From Chinchilla lanigera (taxonomy: Eukaryota; Chordata; Mammalia; Rodentia; Chinchillidae), in contig NW_004955416.1 of NCBI RefSeq assembly GCF_000276665.1, positions 5,727,566-5,791,565 of the forward strand: a DNA stretch of 64,000 bases, in the 5' to 3' direction. Position 1 is the stretch's first letter. The number at the start of each line of letters is the position of its first letter. The position numbers were made by a program, and so were the translations under genes. Shown here piece by piece: positions 22,077 to 33,640 of this stretch. The notes beneath the pieces were generated by a model that saw only the letters and a program-made list of their open reading frames with translations, did not search any database and was not told the DNA's origin.

Positions 22077-23424
22077 GAGGGGGAGAGGAAAGAAAAGAAA
22101 AACTGAGAATGAATAAGACACAAGAGAAAGATGTTGGGTGGAGAGATATGGATAAAAGTAGGAGGAATATAAAGAGACAAGGAATATTCCCTTGCCCCCA
22201 ACTATATTAGGGGTAGAAAGAGAAGGGTAAGAGGAGTACACATGCACAGACATACTGGGTAAAATAATAGAATGAAAGTGTGGGGAGAAATGTACAGAAG
22301 GAAGAAAACAAAAATTTAAAAAATTTTAAAAGTGAAACAAAAATAAATATTATACAATAAAATAAAGAAAAATAAAAGAAAGTTTTCTGTTGTTTTGACA
22401 CATGGCTCTTTTCCTTAGTTTAGGATTAAGGACCTCAAGCCAGGATATGTCTCTGTTCATGTTGGAAGACTAAGGTGATAGTCTGCCCCTAGAAAGGTGC
22501 TTAGTTTAGTGATCTGCTTATATAGTGGAACATAGCACCAAGGTGAGGCTCCAATTACTTATAATTCAGGCTGAGCACGGCCTCTGACTGCAGGAGCATG
22601 ACCTGTGATCACCAGCTTCTGCCTGTCAGTGGGTCTCCTCCCAGTCTGCTCTCCACATGATTGCAGTGTCTTGTGACTGTCTTTCCCTCATCCACTCTGG
22701 GAACTTGGCAGTGTGAAGCAGCCAGGGGCTGCTCTGGGGCACAGGATCAAATATTCAGTCCCTACAATGGGGTTCCCACCACCGCTTGCTCCACAGTTGT
22801 AGCTGTGGGCACTTGTACTGAGGTCACTCACCAACTGTTGATTATGGAAGGCTTTTTTGGAAGCAACGTCCTGCGTTTTCCTTGCTGGCTCCAACAGCAG
22901 GTGATTCTTTCAGTCTCAGTGAGATCTCTGGTTCTCCATGAGCAACCGTTGTTAATGTTACTTTGCCTCTCAGCTGGCAGCTGAGCACTTGCTGATAGTG
23001 GCACTGCGTGGTCTCTCCTCCATGGTGTGATCTGTTTTTCTGTGCCACTTAATCCTGTTTTCTTTTCTTCTGTTAGTTCCTTCATTGTTCCCAGGTAACC
23101 TCCACTCACTTCAGCTCCTCACCAGTGTGTCATTTTCTAGACCCTAGACACTTTGTCATGGTGAAGCTGAGTTGCTGGCACTCACTGCTCCACTATTTTG
23201 GGACTCTCTCTGGCTTGGATTTTTTATAACCTCATTCTGTTCAACTGTTCCTTCACCAGTGAAAATCCATTTAATTCTCAAATTAGCAGGCAGATATATG
23301 TGTTTTTTTACATGTATTATAGGTTAGAAACTCCAAAGAGTATTAAGTGGCCAAAAATAATTTTAAAAATTAACTGACTATTTATTCAGCAAATATGCTC
23401 AGTTGGGTATTTTATTCAGATTCT
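22077..23424. other. Unclassified, possibly retroelement-derived DNA
   Basis: A purine-rich stretch (22080-22390) ends in an A-rich, AATAAA-containing block, as retroelement 3' ends do. The more GC-rich 22560-23240 follows. On the minus strand the latter opens with CCCAAAATAGTGGAGCAGTG, reminiscent of an L1 5' end with a YY1-like site, but I could not match it to a known family. Confidence 0.35.
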
Positions 23425-23745
23425 GTCTTAGTCCATTCAAGCAACAAAATGCTGTAAAGTGAGTATCTGTGATAAACAGAAAAGTTATTTCTCACATTTC
23501 TGTGGGCTGGGAATGCCAAGATCAAGGTGCTTACAAATTAGGGGCCTGGTAAGGATCCCTTTCTGTTCATGGATGGCCGTCTTTGTACTGTGTCCTCACA
23601 TGATGAAGTGAGGGAGTTTTTGGTTTATAACAGCATTTAATTACATTCATGAGTATTCCATCGTCATGGCCTAATCATTTCCCAGTAAATTTACCTCCAA
23701 ATATCCATTTGTGATTAGGTCCCAACATAGGCACGTGGGATCTGG
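23424..23745 (-). mobile_element. Old MaLR/MLT-like LTR fragment
   Basis: The plus strand starts GTCTTAGTCCATTCAAGCAA and contains TTTCTCACATTTCTGTGGGCTGG and later GATTAGGTCCC, the reverse complement of an ancient MLT1/MaLR LTR plan. It is too diverged to subtype. Confidence 0.55.
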
Positions 23746-26700
23746 TGGATCAGATAATCTATATCTGATAGACTTTCAGCTATGGGTTGCTTTCATAATC
23801 CATGGAGTACTTTCCCTAGAGGGAAGTAGATGTCTAAATTATAGGAAATTTAAATCCAACTAAAAACTAATTATTGGCTGCATATTCCAGAAGACTGAAT
23901 TCTGGTTATCAATTCTTGCAACAGAAACCACCCAAAATTCACTGGGTTAATACAATATTTTATCAGGGTATTAGCATATCTACCCCTCAAAACATCATTT
24001 CTTGTACTGAAAATGTTCAAAATTCTTTCTTCTAGTTATTTAGAAATATACAATGAATTATTATTAACTATACTCACCCAAATGTGTTACAGATAATCAT
24101 GAAGTTTTAGCACATCTTTCTCAGATATCAATATGTATATAATTACACAGTATACACAACTAATATATATGATTATGACATGTGTATCAGTTTGATAACG
24201 AGAAAAAATTGAACAACACAGTTAATGAACCATATTTGTGAGGTTAGGGGAAATGATGTTACAGTGACAAAATTCCTATGGCTTAATAGTTACAGTCGAT
24301 CTCTCTCCTCATACTTTGTCCATAGAGTCTGCAGAAGTCTATGCAGGCTCATGGACGTTCACTATCTTTTAACTCCACCATCTGAGACAAATGGACTTCT
24401 TCACATGGAGAGAAACAGAGAGAAAAAGGGCAGAGAACACTGCAGGGCTCTCACTGCCTCAGCCTGGAAGAGACTCATGAACTATCTACTGCAATGTGAT
24501 GAAGAGCAAAGAACCCAACGACAGAGGGAACAGACATGGCTTGTTTCTTAGAATTAATGTCTGTCATAAGACCTGAGCCTAATGGAAACAAATGACATCC
24601 TATATATACAGTGACATATTGGAATTCTGTCATTTCAAAACTGAGTATATACCGGTCCATGATAAAGATAAATATTGTAGAATCAATATTCTTTTGATAA
24701 ACCTTCTTCTGCTTTTCCAATTTGAAAAATAAATATCATACAAGTGATTCACATGCCATAGAAGTCATAATGAAAATTATGTGTATGTTCATTCCTGGTT
24801 TCTTTTTACTTAATCACAAATGTTTATCCATGTCATTAAAAACTCTTTGAAAATGGAATCACATACATTCCTAGTCATTTACTTAACTTTTCTTCATTAG
24901 ATTTGGCTAAGACAACAACCATGAAATCTGGGTCAGAATGAGAACTCTTTGAGCCCATTTGTGAAACTAAGACACTTTGGAGATGTGGTCACCATGGACC
25001 AAGGTGCACGAAGGGAAGAAAGAAATCTGGGCTCCCAAGGACAAGCTGACTGAACCAAAGAACTTTCTGGGAAGCAGTGAAGAGAAAGGGCAGAGTAAGG
25101 GCTCCCTCTTTCTTCCCTTATGTTGTGAAGTTGGCCAAACTTATCTATAACTGACATAAACTGGGACTATTTTGAAAAAATCTATTTTCATATATTGGGG
25201 GAGAGTTATGTTCAGTGAAGAGATCCCATCCTTAGTTCTATCCAAAAAGAAGAATAGAAATTCATTTTTTGATGGAAAAGAACCTTAGTACCTAAGAAGT
25301 TAGACTTTAATGTTTTGTTTTGTTTACCATTAGAAAAAAAGGGAGGGAGAGTCCCAGGCCACCAAAAAAAAAACCAAAGGACCATTTGTAGGTGTGAAAA
25401 GTGAACACTTTTCCAACGGTTCATTAAACCACACTGCTTCCCTTGGAGAGGGTCTCCATGGTGAACCATATTCCCTTTTTCCAGGCCAATACGTGGAAGA
25501 AGGAGAGGATCAGGCCTTGGACAGGGCCACCCAGCCTGCCATAGAAGTGCAGGCTTTACCTCGTCCCTCCTGCCCTTGCCACAGCCCGGGCCCAGGAATG
25601 CCTCTCCAGCTTCAGCTGGTCAGGCCTGAAGTGGTTTTTTATTTTTCTTTTTTTTTTTTTAACTTACTGCAGATGAAAACAACAAAATCTGTGGAAGCAC
25701 GCAGTCTTTTATAAAGTAGGGTTTGAATGGAAGCCACAGGGTCTGGAAATGCAAAGGCTGTGCAAAAATGTTGCGTTGTTTTTCACATTCCTAAACTGGT
25801 CTGGCCAGTGCCTTGGGACACAAACACTGAACAGCACAAGGTACAATGTGTGCTATCATGAGGCTGGTGGATCGGACAGGGGCTTTTGTGGGACCAGATC
25901 TGCTCCGGATGCTATTCTTGCAATTTTGTGGCTGTATCACAACAGCTGGAGGCTTCCTAATTTCCTTGGTTAGACTGGCTTTATTTTACTTTTTTGAAAA
26001 GCTCACTTTTACGTTTCAGTGGCACAGGTTTGGATGTTTTCTGAACAACTCCTTTGGCTAAACTATGAATTTTGCTATAAAAAGAGCTTACTTAAGTTTG
26101 TGCTGATTAGAACTTTTATTGGATCACTTCTCCTATATCTCTTACTGAAATAAGAGTAAGCTTATTAGAGAAACAATCATTAATTCTTTTATTGTTTAAA
26201 TTTATTTCTTTATTCAAAACATGGTCATGAAGAGACTGTTATAAGTTTATTTTTCCTAAGGATCTGTGCATAGGAAAACCATGACGAGTAAAAACATAGA
26301 AACAGAACTTCACACAGGAATGTGCAGCACAAGATTGGAATCTTAACAGTTCCAAAGTGGGTAAGAGGCAGGAAGGCATCACAGAACTCATCTGCAGCTT
26401 GATGGTGTGAGGATGCAGCAGCGATTCCATTGCCACCATCCTCCAGGGTGAGTGGTGATGGTTTTGTCACAGCATATAGACCAGTCGATCAGGTCAGGTA
26501 TGCGTGTTATGTAGATGGCCTTAGTTAATGTCTTGGGGACAGCAACCATTATCACCATCATCATTACTAATGTTATGGAAAACAAAGGGCTTATTTAAAC
26601 GGGAAGGGGGCATCAGGACCCAACAACTTTCTTTATTAAACTAGGTTACATTGGCAACTGAAAACGCTTTCCTGGAGAAGCAAATGACAGCAGCTTATGT

Positions 26701-28727
26701 TACAATTTATGTTACAAATCATCCCTATCGGTTGTTCACATATTCCCATTAGTAATATGGCTATACTTTGCAGTAGTTTGTGAAACCCTGGTGGGGGAGG
26801 GCAAGAGAAGGTCTAGATTTTACAGTCCCCTTGGTCTCATTAGACATCCTCTCCTCTCATGACCCTCCCTTCACCTTAACCTCACTTTATTCTGCAGCCT
26901 AGACAGTTTGCAGATGTTATTATCTTGGGCCAGGGAGACCCTGGGGCAGAGGGTTTGATAGCAAGCTCTATGACAAGCAGAAATTCAATCTTCTCAGGTC
27001 CACATCCCCAGCCCAGTGTAGAAGCTGGCACAGGACATGCACACAAAAGTATGAATGAATCAAGGAGGGGCAGGTCTAGGAGCTGTGTGTGAAGTAAAGT
27101 GACCTCATTTCAATTTGCCTGTGTGCGGAAGGAGTGATAAACAGGTTTTTCTCTCAGAGAGAGCCTTTTGTGTCAAGGCCAGGCTCTTCTTAGTCTCTTC
27201 CAGTCTCTTCTTAGTTTCAAATGTTCTCTGGGCAAAACAGATAGCAACCTGAAGGATTAGGAGAGCCGTGAATATTCAGAAGGACCCATAGCTTTTCACA
27301 GTCCGATAGAGTTCTTTGAGAACCAAAGAAGCCAGGCAGCCTATGCTTGAGGTAAGTTCAATTTGTCATTTTTCTTTTTTTGGCTACCATCAGTCTATAT
27401 ATGTTTTCATCTCTCAGATCCTTTGTATGCTTATTTCTTGCTCTTCCCCAGCACACAGCTTCATCCTATTCACTGTTCTTTGTTCCCTTGGGCACCAAAC
27501 ATAAAGAAGGAAAACAAGCAAGGCTGACAGTGGCCCTAATGGTGAAACCAAACTTGCTGAAAGCTACAGCTTTCATTTGTTATTGACTAGACATACACAG
27601 ATCCTTAAAGAGACACTTAAGAGGCTCAGCCTTGATGAACACAGATTTCCCCTACCCCCTAATAATTGACAAGCTTTTATAAAGACACTGAATGTTTCCA
27701 GGGCCAGAAAGGAGCAACAAAGGCATGGATTTGGAAGAGCTTGAGTTTCCTTAGTGGTAAATATTAAATAATTTACTGTTTCATCAAATGCCAACTCATC
27801 CCTGTTTTTGCTTATCTCTTCTTTGAGGCGATGGATGACATATTGAAAAAGGATAGTGAACATCATTTATACCTATTGTAACTGTGTTTATTTTCAGCAA
27901 CTCCAGATTGGTAATCTGTATGTGTGAACTCATAAATCAATTTAAGTAAAATAGATTAAAATCTCTAAACCTAAGAAGAAAACCTGCCTTTACTAAAGTC
28001 TTGCCAGTCTTTTGAGACTCTATACACAGTAATTAAAAACTGACATTTATGTGCTTCTAATGTGATAGTCGATAGCAACAACAGAAAATCCACTGGCACT
28101 CTGGTGACTGATACCATGTTGGTCTTATTTGTTTTCCTATGGTTGTTTTTGTAGAGGATGGATGTCTTCCTCTTTTGCACCTCACGACTAGACACTTAAC
28201 CCATATCCCCCCAGATAAGGAAAATGAGCAACAGCTTGGCAAAAAGTGAGCTCCCTGAACAGAGGAATATAAGCCACAGAGAGGGTAACTTGGAGAAGTA
28301 TTTCCTGAAATAAAAGTACAAAACCACAGAGCACTTTAGCAGTCGCCAAAACCCACAGACTTAACACAATCCACATAGCAACTTAATTAGGAGACGTGCT
28401 TGTGTATTTATAGAAACAGAAAGTATGGCAGAAAAAGTTGGTCTGAATAGTTAGAAATTATTTCTTAAGGAAGCCAGAAAGGCATGCTGAGATTTTAATA
28501 TTGGAAGAGTTCTTGGTATCTGTGCAGTTTAAAATAGAAACAACAGCATCAACAACTTGCAAATGTCTACTCACCTTCATTTTTGGTGCTGATAATGACT
28601 GGTGAATCAGTCAGACCTAAGCAGTGCTGTGCAGAGGTATGACCACCTTAGGGAAATGGTTGAAAAATTTGTTAGTGTCACCAGTCACACTGGAGTTGAT
28701 TGGTGTTTGGTGCTGAGACTGAGACTG
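23746..28727. other. Long stretch without recognised genes or repeats
   Basis: About 5 kb of single-copy-looking DNA. GC rises locally at 25480-25640 and 26380-26460. Open frames reach 108 residues (24225-24551) and 106 residues (25394-25714) but match nothing I know and lack evident splice context. Old diverged repeats may be present but I cannot name them. Confidence 0.45.
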
Positions 28728-28739
28728 TACTATACTTTT

Positions 28740-28838
28740 TATTTTTATTTTTGTTTTTTTTCCCATACCGGGAATTGAACTCATGACCTCATGCTTGCCA
28801 GGCAGGCACTGTGCCACTGAGCTAAATCCCCAGCCCCC
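28740..28838 (-). mobile_element. ID-type (tRNA-derived) SINE
   Basis: The minus strand reads GGGGCTGGGGATTTAGCTCA (box A region), then GAGTTCAATTCCCGG (box B), then an A-rich tail. Flanks TACTATACTTTT (28728-28739) and TACTATAGTTTT (28841-28852) are a target duplication with one mismatch. It is the same family as 63202-63305 but more mutated. Confidence 0.85.
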
Positions 28839-28852
28839 TTTACTATAGTTTT

Positions 28853-29481
28853 TAATCAAGCCAAATGTCCCACCCTTTTTTCATCAGCCACTCCCTACCT
28901 CCCTACAGTGCTGGAAAAATTAAGGAGAAGAATTTCTGTGCTGAATTAAGGAGTCAGGGAGAGGTGGCCAGTAGCTAAAATGATATTCGGTGAGAGCCCT
29001 GAAGTGCTGTAGAAGGGAAGGACTGGAATGGGGTTTTATAAGAAGATTCCTAATCCACTTCTTGTAATGCATGCCCTTTTTGTGTACGTCTGTCTTGAAC
29101 ATTGGAGGTGCCATGGGAATGCATCTGAAGTAGCCAGTCATTAGAAAACTCTTTGGGGTGACTTGTACTCAGTGAAGCAGCTCCTATGGTAATTAGCTCA
29201 AGACCTTGGGGAACAAACCTGTTCTTAGAGTCAGTCTTGTTCTCCTCTAGAAGCCAGGGCTTCAAGTCTCCATTTGATTGTATGTAATTGGGTGACTGTT
29301 TTTCTTGATTTTAATTTCCTTCCTGTATGATATGGAATTGAATTGGATTGAGACTGTCCAAGAGTTCTCCCAGAACTAACATTCAATGAATTTTAAGTAT
29401 TTATATTTCTATGTGGAAATATATAAGTTTTTATGAATCTCTTATTTGACAATGGTATAGAAAATCTAGATCATTCAGTTC
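28853..29481. other. No recognised feature
   Basis: Single-copy-looking sequence. Nothing recognised. Confidence 0.45.
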
Positions 29482-29600
29482 CTCATACCAGAGAGACAAT
29501 ACAATGTTTAAACATGTGGGTCTGATTTATTTCACTTATAATATGGTTCCAAGTTGCATCCATTTACCTATAAAAGCCTCAAGTTTATTCTTCTTTATTT
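29482..29600 (-). mobile_element. Short L1 fragment (ORF2 end / 3'UTR start)
   Basis: The reverse complement matches the ORF2 C-terminal end of the L1 at 8350-14511 (around 13840-13960). Landmarks are CCAGAGAGACAATACAATG and ACATGTGGGTCTGATTTAT. Confidence 0.8.
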
Positions 29601-30319
29601 GTTCATTGTTATTTGTATTTTGTCTACTTTAAAATAAAGAAAAGAAAATGTAGATTAAAAAAAAGATTGAGCCCTGGTTCAATGTCTCCAAACAGAAGTG
29701 TTTCTGAGGTTTTTTTTTTGAATTTTCCACAAGGTGTCCACTTGTCTTATGGAGCCAGCAAAAGCACCAGCTAGAGGTAGTTATGGGAAAAGAAGAGATG
29801 CAGATTTTAACAATGCCATTAAAACTATCATATTTTGAAAGCACTTGTTCTAAGGGCAAAACCAAGGAGGGAACAGGAAGCAAAAGCTTGGGCTGTTTTT
29901 GATTCTTGTGGGGCAATGAGAATGTTCTCATTGTCTCCTAAAAAACTTTGAAAATGTACTTAATTGTGCAGTATGCTTGTAGTTTCTAGGAGCACCTAGC
30001 CTTTTAGATAGAGGGTTACTGATATGTTGGAGAAAAACACTGATCCTTCTCAGCATTACTGTCTACAATACATGGTAATACATTACAGTAGTACTAGGTT
30101 TCACCTGGGCTACATATGAAATTGTTGAAAACAGTCTTCTTCCCCAGAACAGAGGTGAGCACTGGCCATCCAATCTTGTATATTTTCCCCCCTAGTGAAA
30201 ATTTCCCTGGCCAGGGTTACCTCCCTGAAAAAAGTGTGATGCAGGTAAAGATGAACTTGGCTGATTTTCCTGTGGTTCCTCAGTTCTGATATTATTACAT
30301 CCTCTTAATGTCATTTACA
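29601..30319. other. No recognised feature
   Basis: Contains an AATAAAG-bearing A-rich stretch at about 29630-29665. No gene recognised. Confidence 0.45.
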
Positions 30320-30995
30320 AAGATAAATGTTCCATTTTAAGGTAATTTTAGATTTACAGAAAATTTGTGCAGATAGTATAGAAAGTTTCCATATATCCCA
30401 GCTCCAGCCTCCCCTACCATTGACATCCTGTGTTAGTACAGTATATTCATCACAATGTTTAACAAACCAATATCGATACATTATTAACCGATGTCTACAC
30501 TATTCAGCCATCTTCAGCTTTTACTTAATGTCCTTATTCTGTTCTAGGTTCCCATCCAGGATTCCACACTACCTCTAGATGTCATGACTCCCTGGACTCC
30601 TTTAGTCTGTGACAGTTTCTCCAGCTTTTCTCATTTCTGGTGACCTTGGCATTTCAGGGAGCACTGGTCAGGTGCATTACAGGCTGTTCCTCTATTAAAT
30701 CTGTCTGATGACTTCCTCATAATTACGCTGGAGATACAGGTTTTGGGAGAAAGAACCTAGAGATGAAGGACTATTTTCAAAGATCCTACCAAGGATCCTT
30801 ACTATAACCATGGCTTATCTCTGTAGATGCTGGCCTTGGACGTGCCTGAGTAGTGTTTATCCACTTTCTCCAATGTAAAATTGTTCTTTTTTTTCTCTTG
30901 TTTCATATTACACTTTTTTGAAAGGAAGACACCAAGCACAGCCTACACTTAAGGAGTGGAAAGCTTTGCAAAGTTATCAATATAAAATCATTTAT
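30320..30995. mobile_element. Ancient mammalian-wide L1 (L1M) 3' region
   Basis: Landmarks in order are GATTTACAGAAAATTTGTGC, CCCATCCAGGATTCCACA, GGCATTTCAGGGAGCACTGG, and CACACTTAAGGAGTGG-like sequence near the right end. This is the classic L1M 3' sequence shared across placental mammals. Orientation was not fixed with confidence. Confidence 0.65.
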
Positions 30996-31026
30996 AATTT
31001 TTCTGCAAAGATTTACCTGATGGTAC

Positions 31027-31171
31027 CTTTTTTTGGGAAACAGGATTTCCTTATGTAGTTCAGGTTGTCTTTGAACTCACTATGTAGCCTAGGCTTGTCT
31101 CAAATTTGTGATCCTCCTACCTCAGTCTCCCAAGTGCTGGGATTACAGGCCCGTGCCACCATGCCTGGCTT
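31027..31171 (-). mobile_element. B1-type SINE with 29-bp internal duplication
   Basis: On the minus strand it runs from AAGCCAGGCATGGTGGCACG through the 7SL-like body. The duplicated segment CTACATAGTGAGTTC and its diverged partner are 29 bases apart. The A-rich tail is at the left edge (T run at 31027). Confidence 0.88.
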
Positions 31172-31380
31172 GCCTGCTGCTATTTTGATAACTCAGATTG
31201 ACTTTTTATAAGATAGGCCTTTTGCCTCAGGTGATGCCCATATTTAAATTCTTTCTCAGTTACTTCTTCTCACCTGAAAACTTACTGTGTGGTGTTCCAC
31301 TCCGTACTTGATTTGATAATGTTCTGTTGCCTTGCTCAGCTCAGCCAAACTTATGTGGCAAGCAAGGGTCGGTGTGAGAT

Positions 31381-31941
31381 TGTGATAGTTAATGATGTTG
31401 TCAACTTAAATAAGAAATGCCTATTTGACTGGCTTAGCACAGTTCTGAGTATGTGTGGATGACTGACTTACTGAAGAGGGAAGACCCACCCTGGGCGTGG
31501 GTGGCACCAACCACTAGGCTTGTTGACTGGAGAGAATAAAAAGGGCAAGAAGAAGAAAGTCTCTCTTCTGCTTCTTCAGAAGAGTTCCAGTGTTCACCAT
31601 CACCTTTGAATGTCCATCTACAGGCTTCCAGTGCAGACTCTTCAGTATTCCAATGCAATCCTTTGGCTTCCCAACAGAGATTCGCATGTGGGGGGCTCTG
31701 CAGTGTGTTCTAGACCTTTGACTTTTGACTGGACCCTCCAGCTCTCCAGAATACACACAGCCCATTTACATTCTTCCATGCTCAGCTCTGCAGGTGGCCA
31801 TTATAGGCCTATCTTATAAATCCTTTGTCTATCATATCATATCATATCATGTCATATCTCTATTTATCTATCATCTATCTTATCTATCTATCTATCTATC
31901 AATCTATCTATCTATCTCTTTAGTGAACCCTAACTGATACA
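31381..31941 (+). mobile_element. ERVL (MLT2-like) solo LTR containing a microsatellite
   Basis: It begins TGTGATAGTTAATGATG and ends GAACCCTAACTGATACA, the hallmark ends of ERVL/MLT2 LTRs, with a GAATAAAAAGGGCAAGA promoter-like motif at about 31533. Flanking 5-mers GAGAT and GTGAT fit a diverged 5-bp target duplication. The 3' part is expanded by ATATC/TATC repeats. Confidence 0.8.
31829..31919 (+). repeat. Compound (ATATC)n / (TATC)n microsatellite
   Basis: Four or so ATATC pentamers are followed by an imperfect TATC tetramer run, just before the 3' end of the ERVL LTR. Confidence 0.95.
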
Positions 31942-33344
31942 GTGATCCTTCTCAGAGTGCAGAGGGCTATTTAATGGAAAATCTTTAAGCAGAAGAGTTA
32001 TAGCCAAAAGAACCTGCTTAAAGACAAGTTATGTTAGCTCCTTCTCTCACAGCTCCAGTAACTGCTGTCTTCTTTTTCTCTGGGACTCGTGCTAGTTTTG
32101 GGAGCCTTCCCTACTTTTCACCCTCTGTATGTACCCACTGTTGATATGTTGGTGCCTCTCAGGGCTGAGGTCTTTACCTTTCTAGGCAAGATGTACTGTG
32201 AGTAACACATGCAGTTGTACCAGGTCACCTGTGCCTTCAGAATCCATATTTCTAGCCTACATTTCTTCCTCGATCATCTGACCCACTTAGTGAAGTATTT
32301 ACCAGACATTTTTGTGCACATATTATACAGACACTTCTAACTCAACATTTCTAGAGAAAGATTCTTGAATGTTCTTTTTTGCCCTGCTTTTCCTTTTACA
32401 TTTGCAGTTGTTATTGATGACTCCATTGCCATGGGTTCTTCCAGGAGAGACGTCTCTTACAATGTCTGAGCCCTCCCGCCCCTCCATCTCCCACGTTCAT
32501 ACATTACCAACATGGCAGGTATAAATCTTTTGAATTTGACTTCTACTAATGCTTTCACTTCAAGTCCTTGTCATATTTTATATGGATCTCTTCTCACTAA
32601 TCTCTCCTTAATTCAGATTTTCTCCCTTTACTTTTCTTCCTCACATTGCAGATAATCTTTCTAAAATGCCAAACGTTTCCCCCATACAATCAAAAGCATT
32701 ACTCTGAAGGTCAAATCTGGTGTGTTGGCCACAGTTTTAAGCCAGTTGAACAGGTGTGGGCCTATTCTATGGGCAATTCTGGGAGTCTTGCTGTGAGACG
32801 TGGGAGATGCTAGGTTTGCCTATAGAGGAGCAGAATAGGGAGAATTTTAACTGGGTCTACCTACTTGGTGGGAGAGTTGAACAATGGTGCAATGTTTCAA
32901 GAACTGACTACTCCAAGCTACTTTAAAGGTGCTGGCAAGGTGGACAACAAGCTGCTGATTTACACAAATTCATTTTATTCCCAAATTGTCTATTTTTCCA
33001 TATTTACTGAATTAATTGCAAGAATTATGTAAGTTCAATTTATATTGTTCTCCAAAGCACTTTTCTCACTCTATTCTGAAACTATGATGTGGTATATTTT
33101 AGGCTGCATGTTTCAATTGAGTAGACAGAATATGCTTGGTGCAAAGTTTCTTATTCCACCGTGAACATATTACCTTCCAATAAATAGAACAGCTGTTTCA
33201 AAAATGTTGGTTGAGAAACTTTTTACTTGGAAACAGTGACCTTACACTTTGGCACAAAGCCATACAAAGAACCAAGTGCTGGCAAATTTTAGGTTTTGAC
33301 TTGCTTCTGGAGGAATGAGGCTGAGGAATGTAGGTTAGTAACAA
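31942..33344. other. Mostly unrecognised; possible L2 fragment at 32230-32720
   Basis: The pyrimidine-rich 32230-32720 (TTGCAGATAATCTTTCTAAAATGCC and similar) resembles the 3' part of an old L2 LINE, but the match is weak. The rest shows no recognised feature. Confidence 0.4.
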
Positions 33345-33530
33345 CAATAGCACTACTAACACTTTATGTCCCTATATTGTGCTGAGCAATATGCAAAGTC
33401 CTTTGCATGAATTGACTCATTTAATTCCCACAAAATCCATGCAAAGTTGATCCTGTTATTTTCTTTGGATCACTAAGAAATTGAAGCTGATGGAGGAGAT
33501 AAACTTGCCTGAGTTGGTTTCCCTGTTCTG
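33345..33530 (-). mobile_element. MIR SINE (ancient)
   Basis: The plus strand reads TGTGCTGAGCAATATGCAAAG, GACTCATTTAATTCCCACAA and AAGAAATTGAAGCTGA, the reverse complement of the MIR 3' half. It abuts a second MIR in the opposite orientation. Confidence 0.75.
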
Positions 33531-33640
33531 CCACTTACTCTATAACCTTAGGTAGTTAAGCACAATGAGTTAAAGGTAAAACTCTTTTCTGTGTCCTATG
33601 GTTCATAATGAGGACAATGATTTAAAACTCCCTTCATTCC
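33531..33640 (+). mobile_element. MIR SINE core (ancient)
   Basis: TGCCACTTACTCTATAACCTTAGGTAGTTA matches the MIR core TGCCACTTACTAGCTGTGTGACCTTGGGCAAGTTA with drift, followed by a degraded ATAATGAGGACAATGAT-like part. Confidence 0.65.

Noticed and set aside
24225..24551. 108-residue open frame as a gene
   Set aside because: Unrecognised product, no supporting splice or promoter context, and length is within chance expectation for 64 kb.
28740..28838. tRNA-like A and B boxes suggesting a tRNA gene
   Set aside because: The body is an ID-type SINE with tail and target duplication; the same holds at 60301-60422 and 63202-63305.
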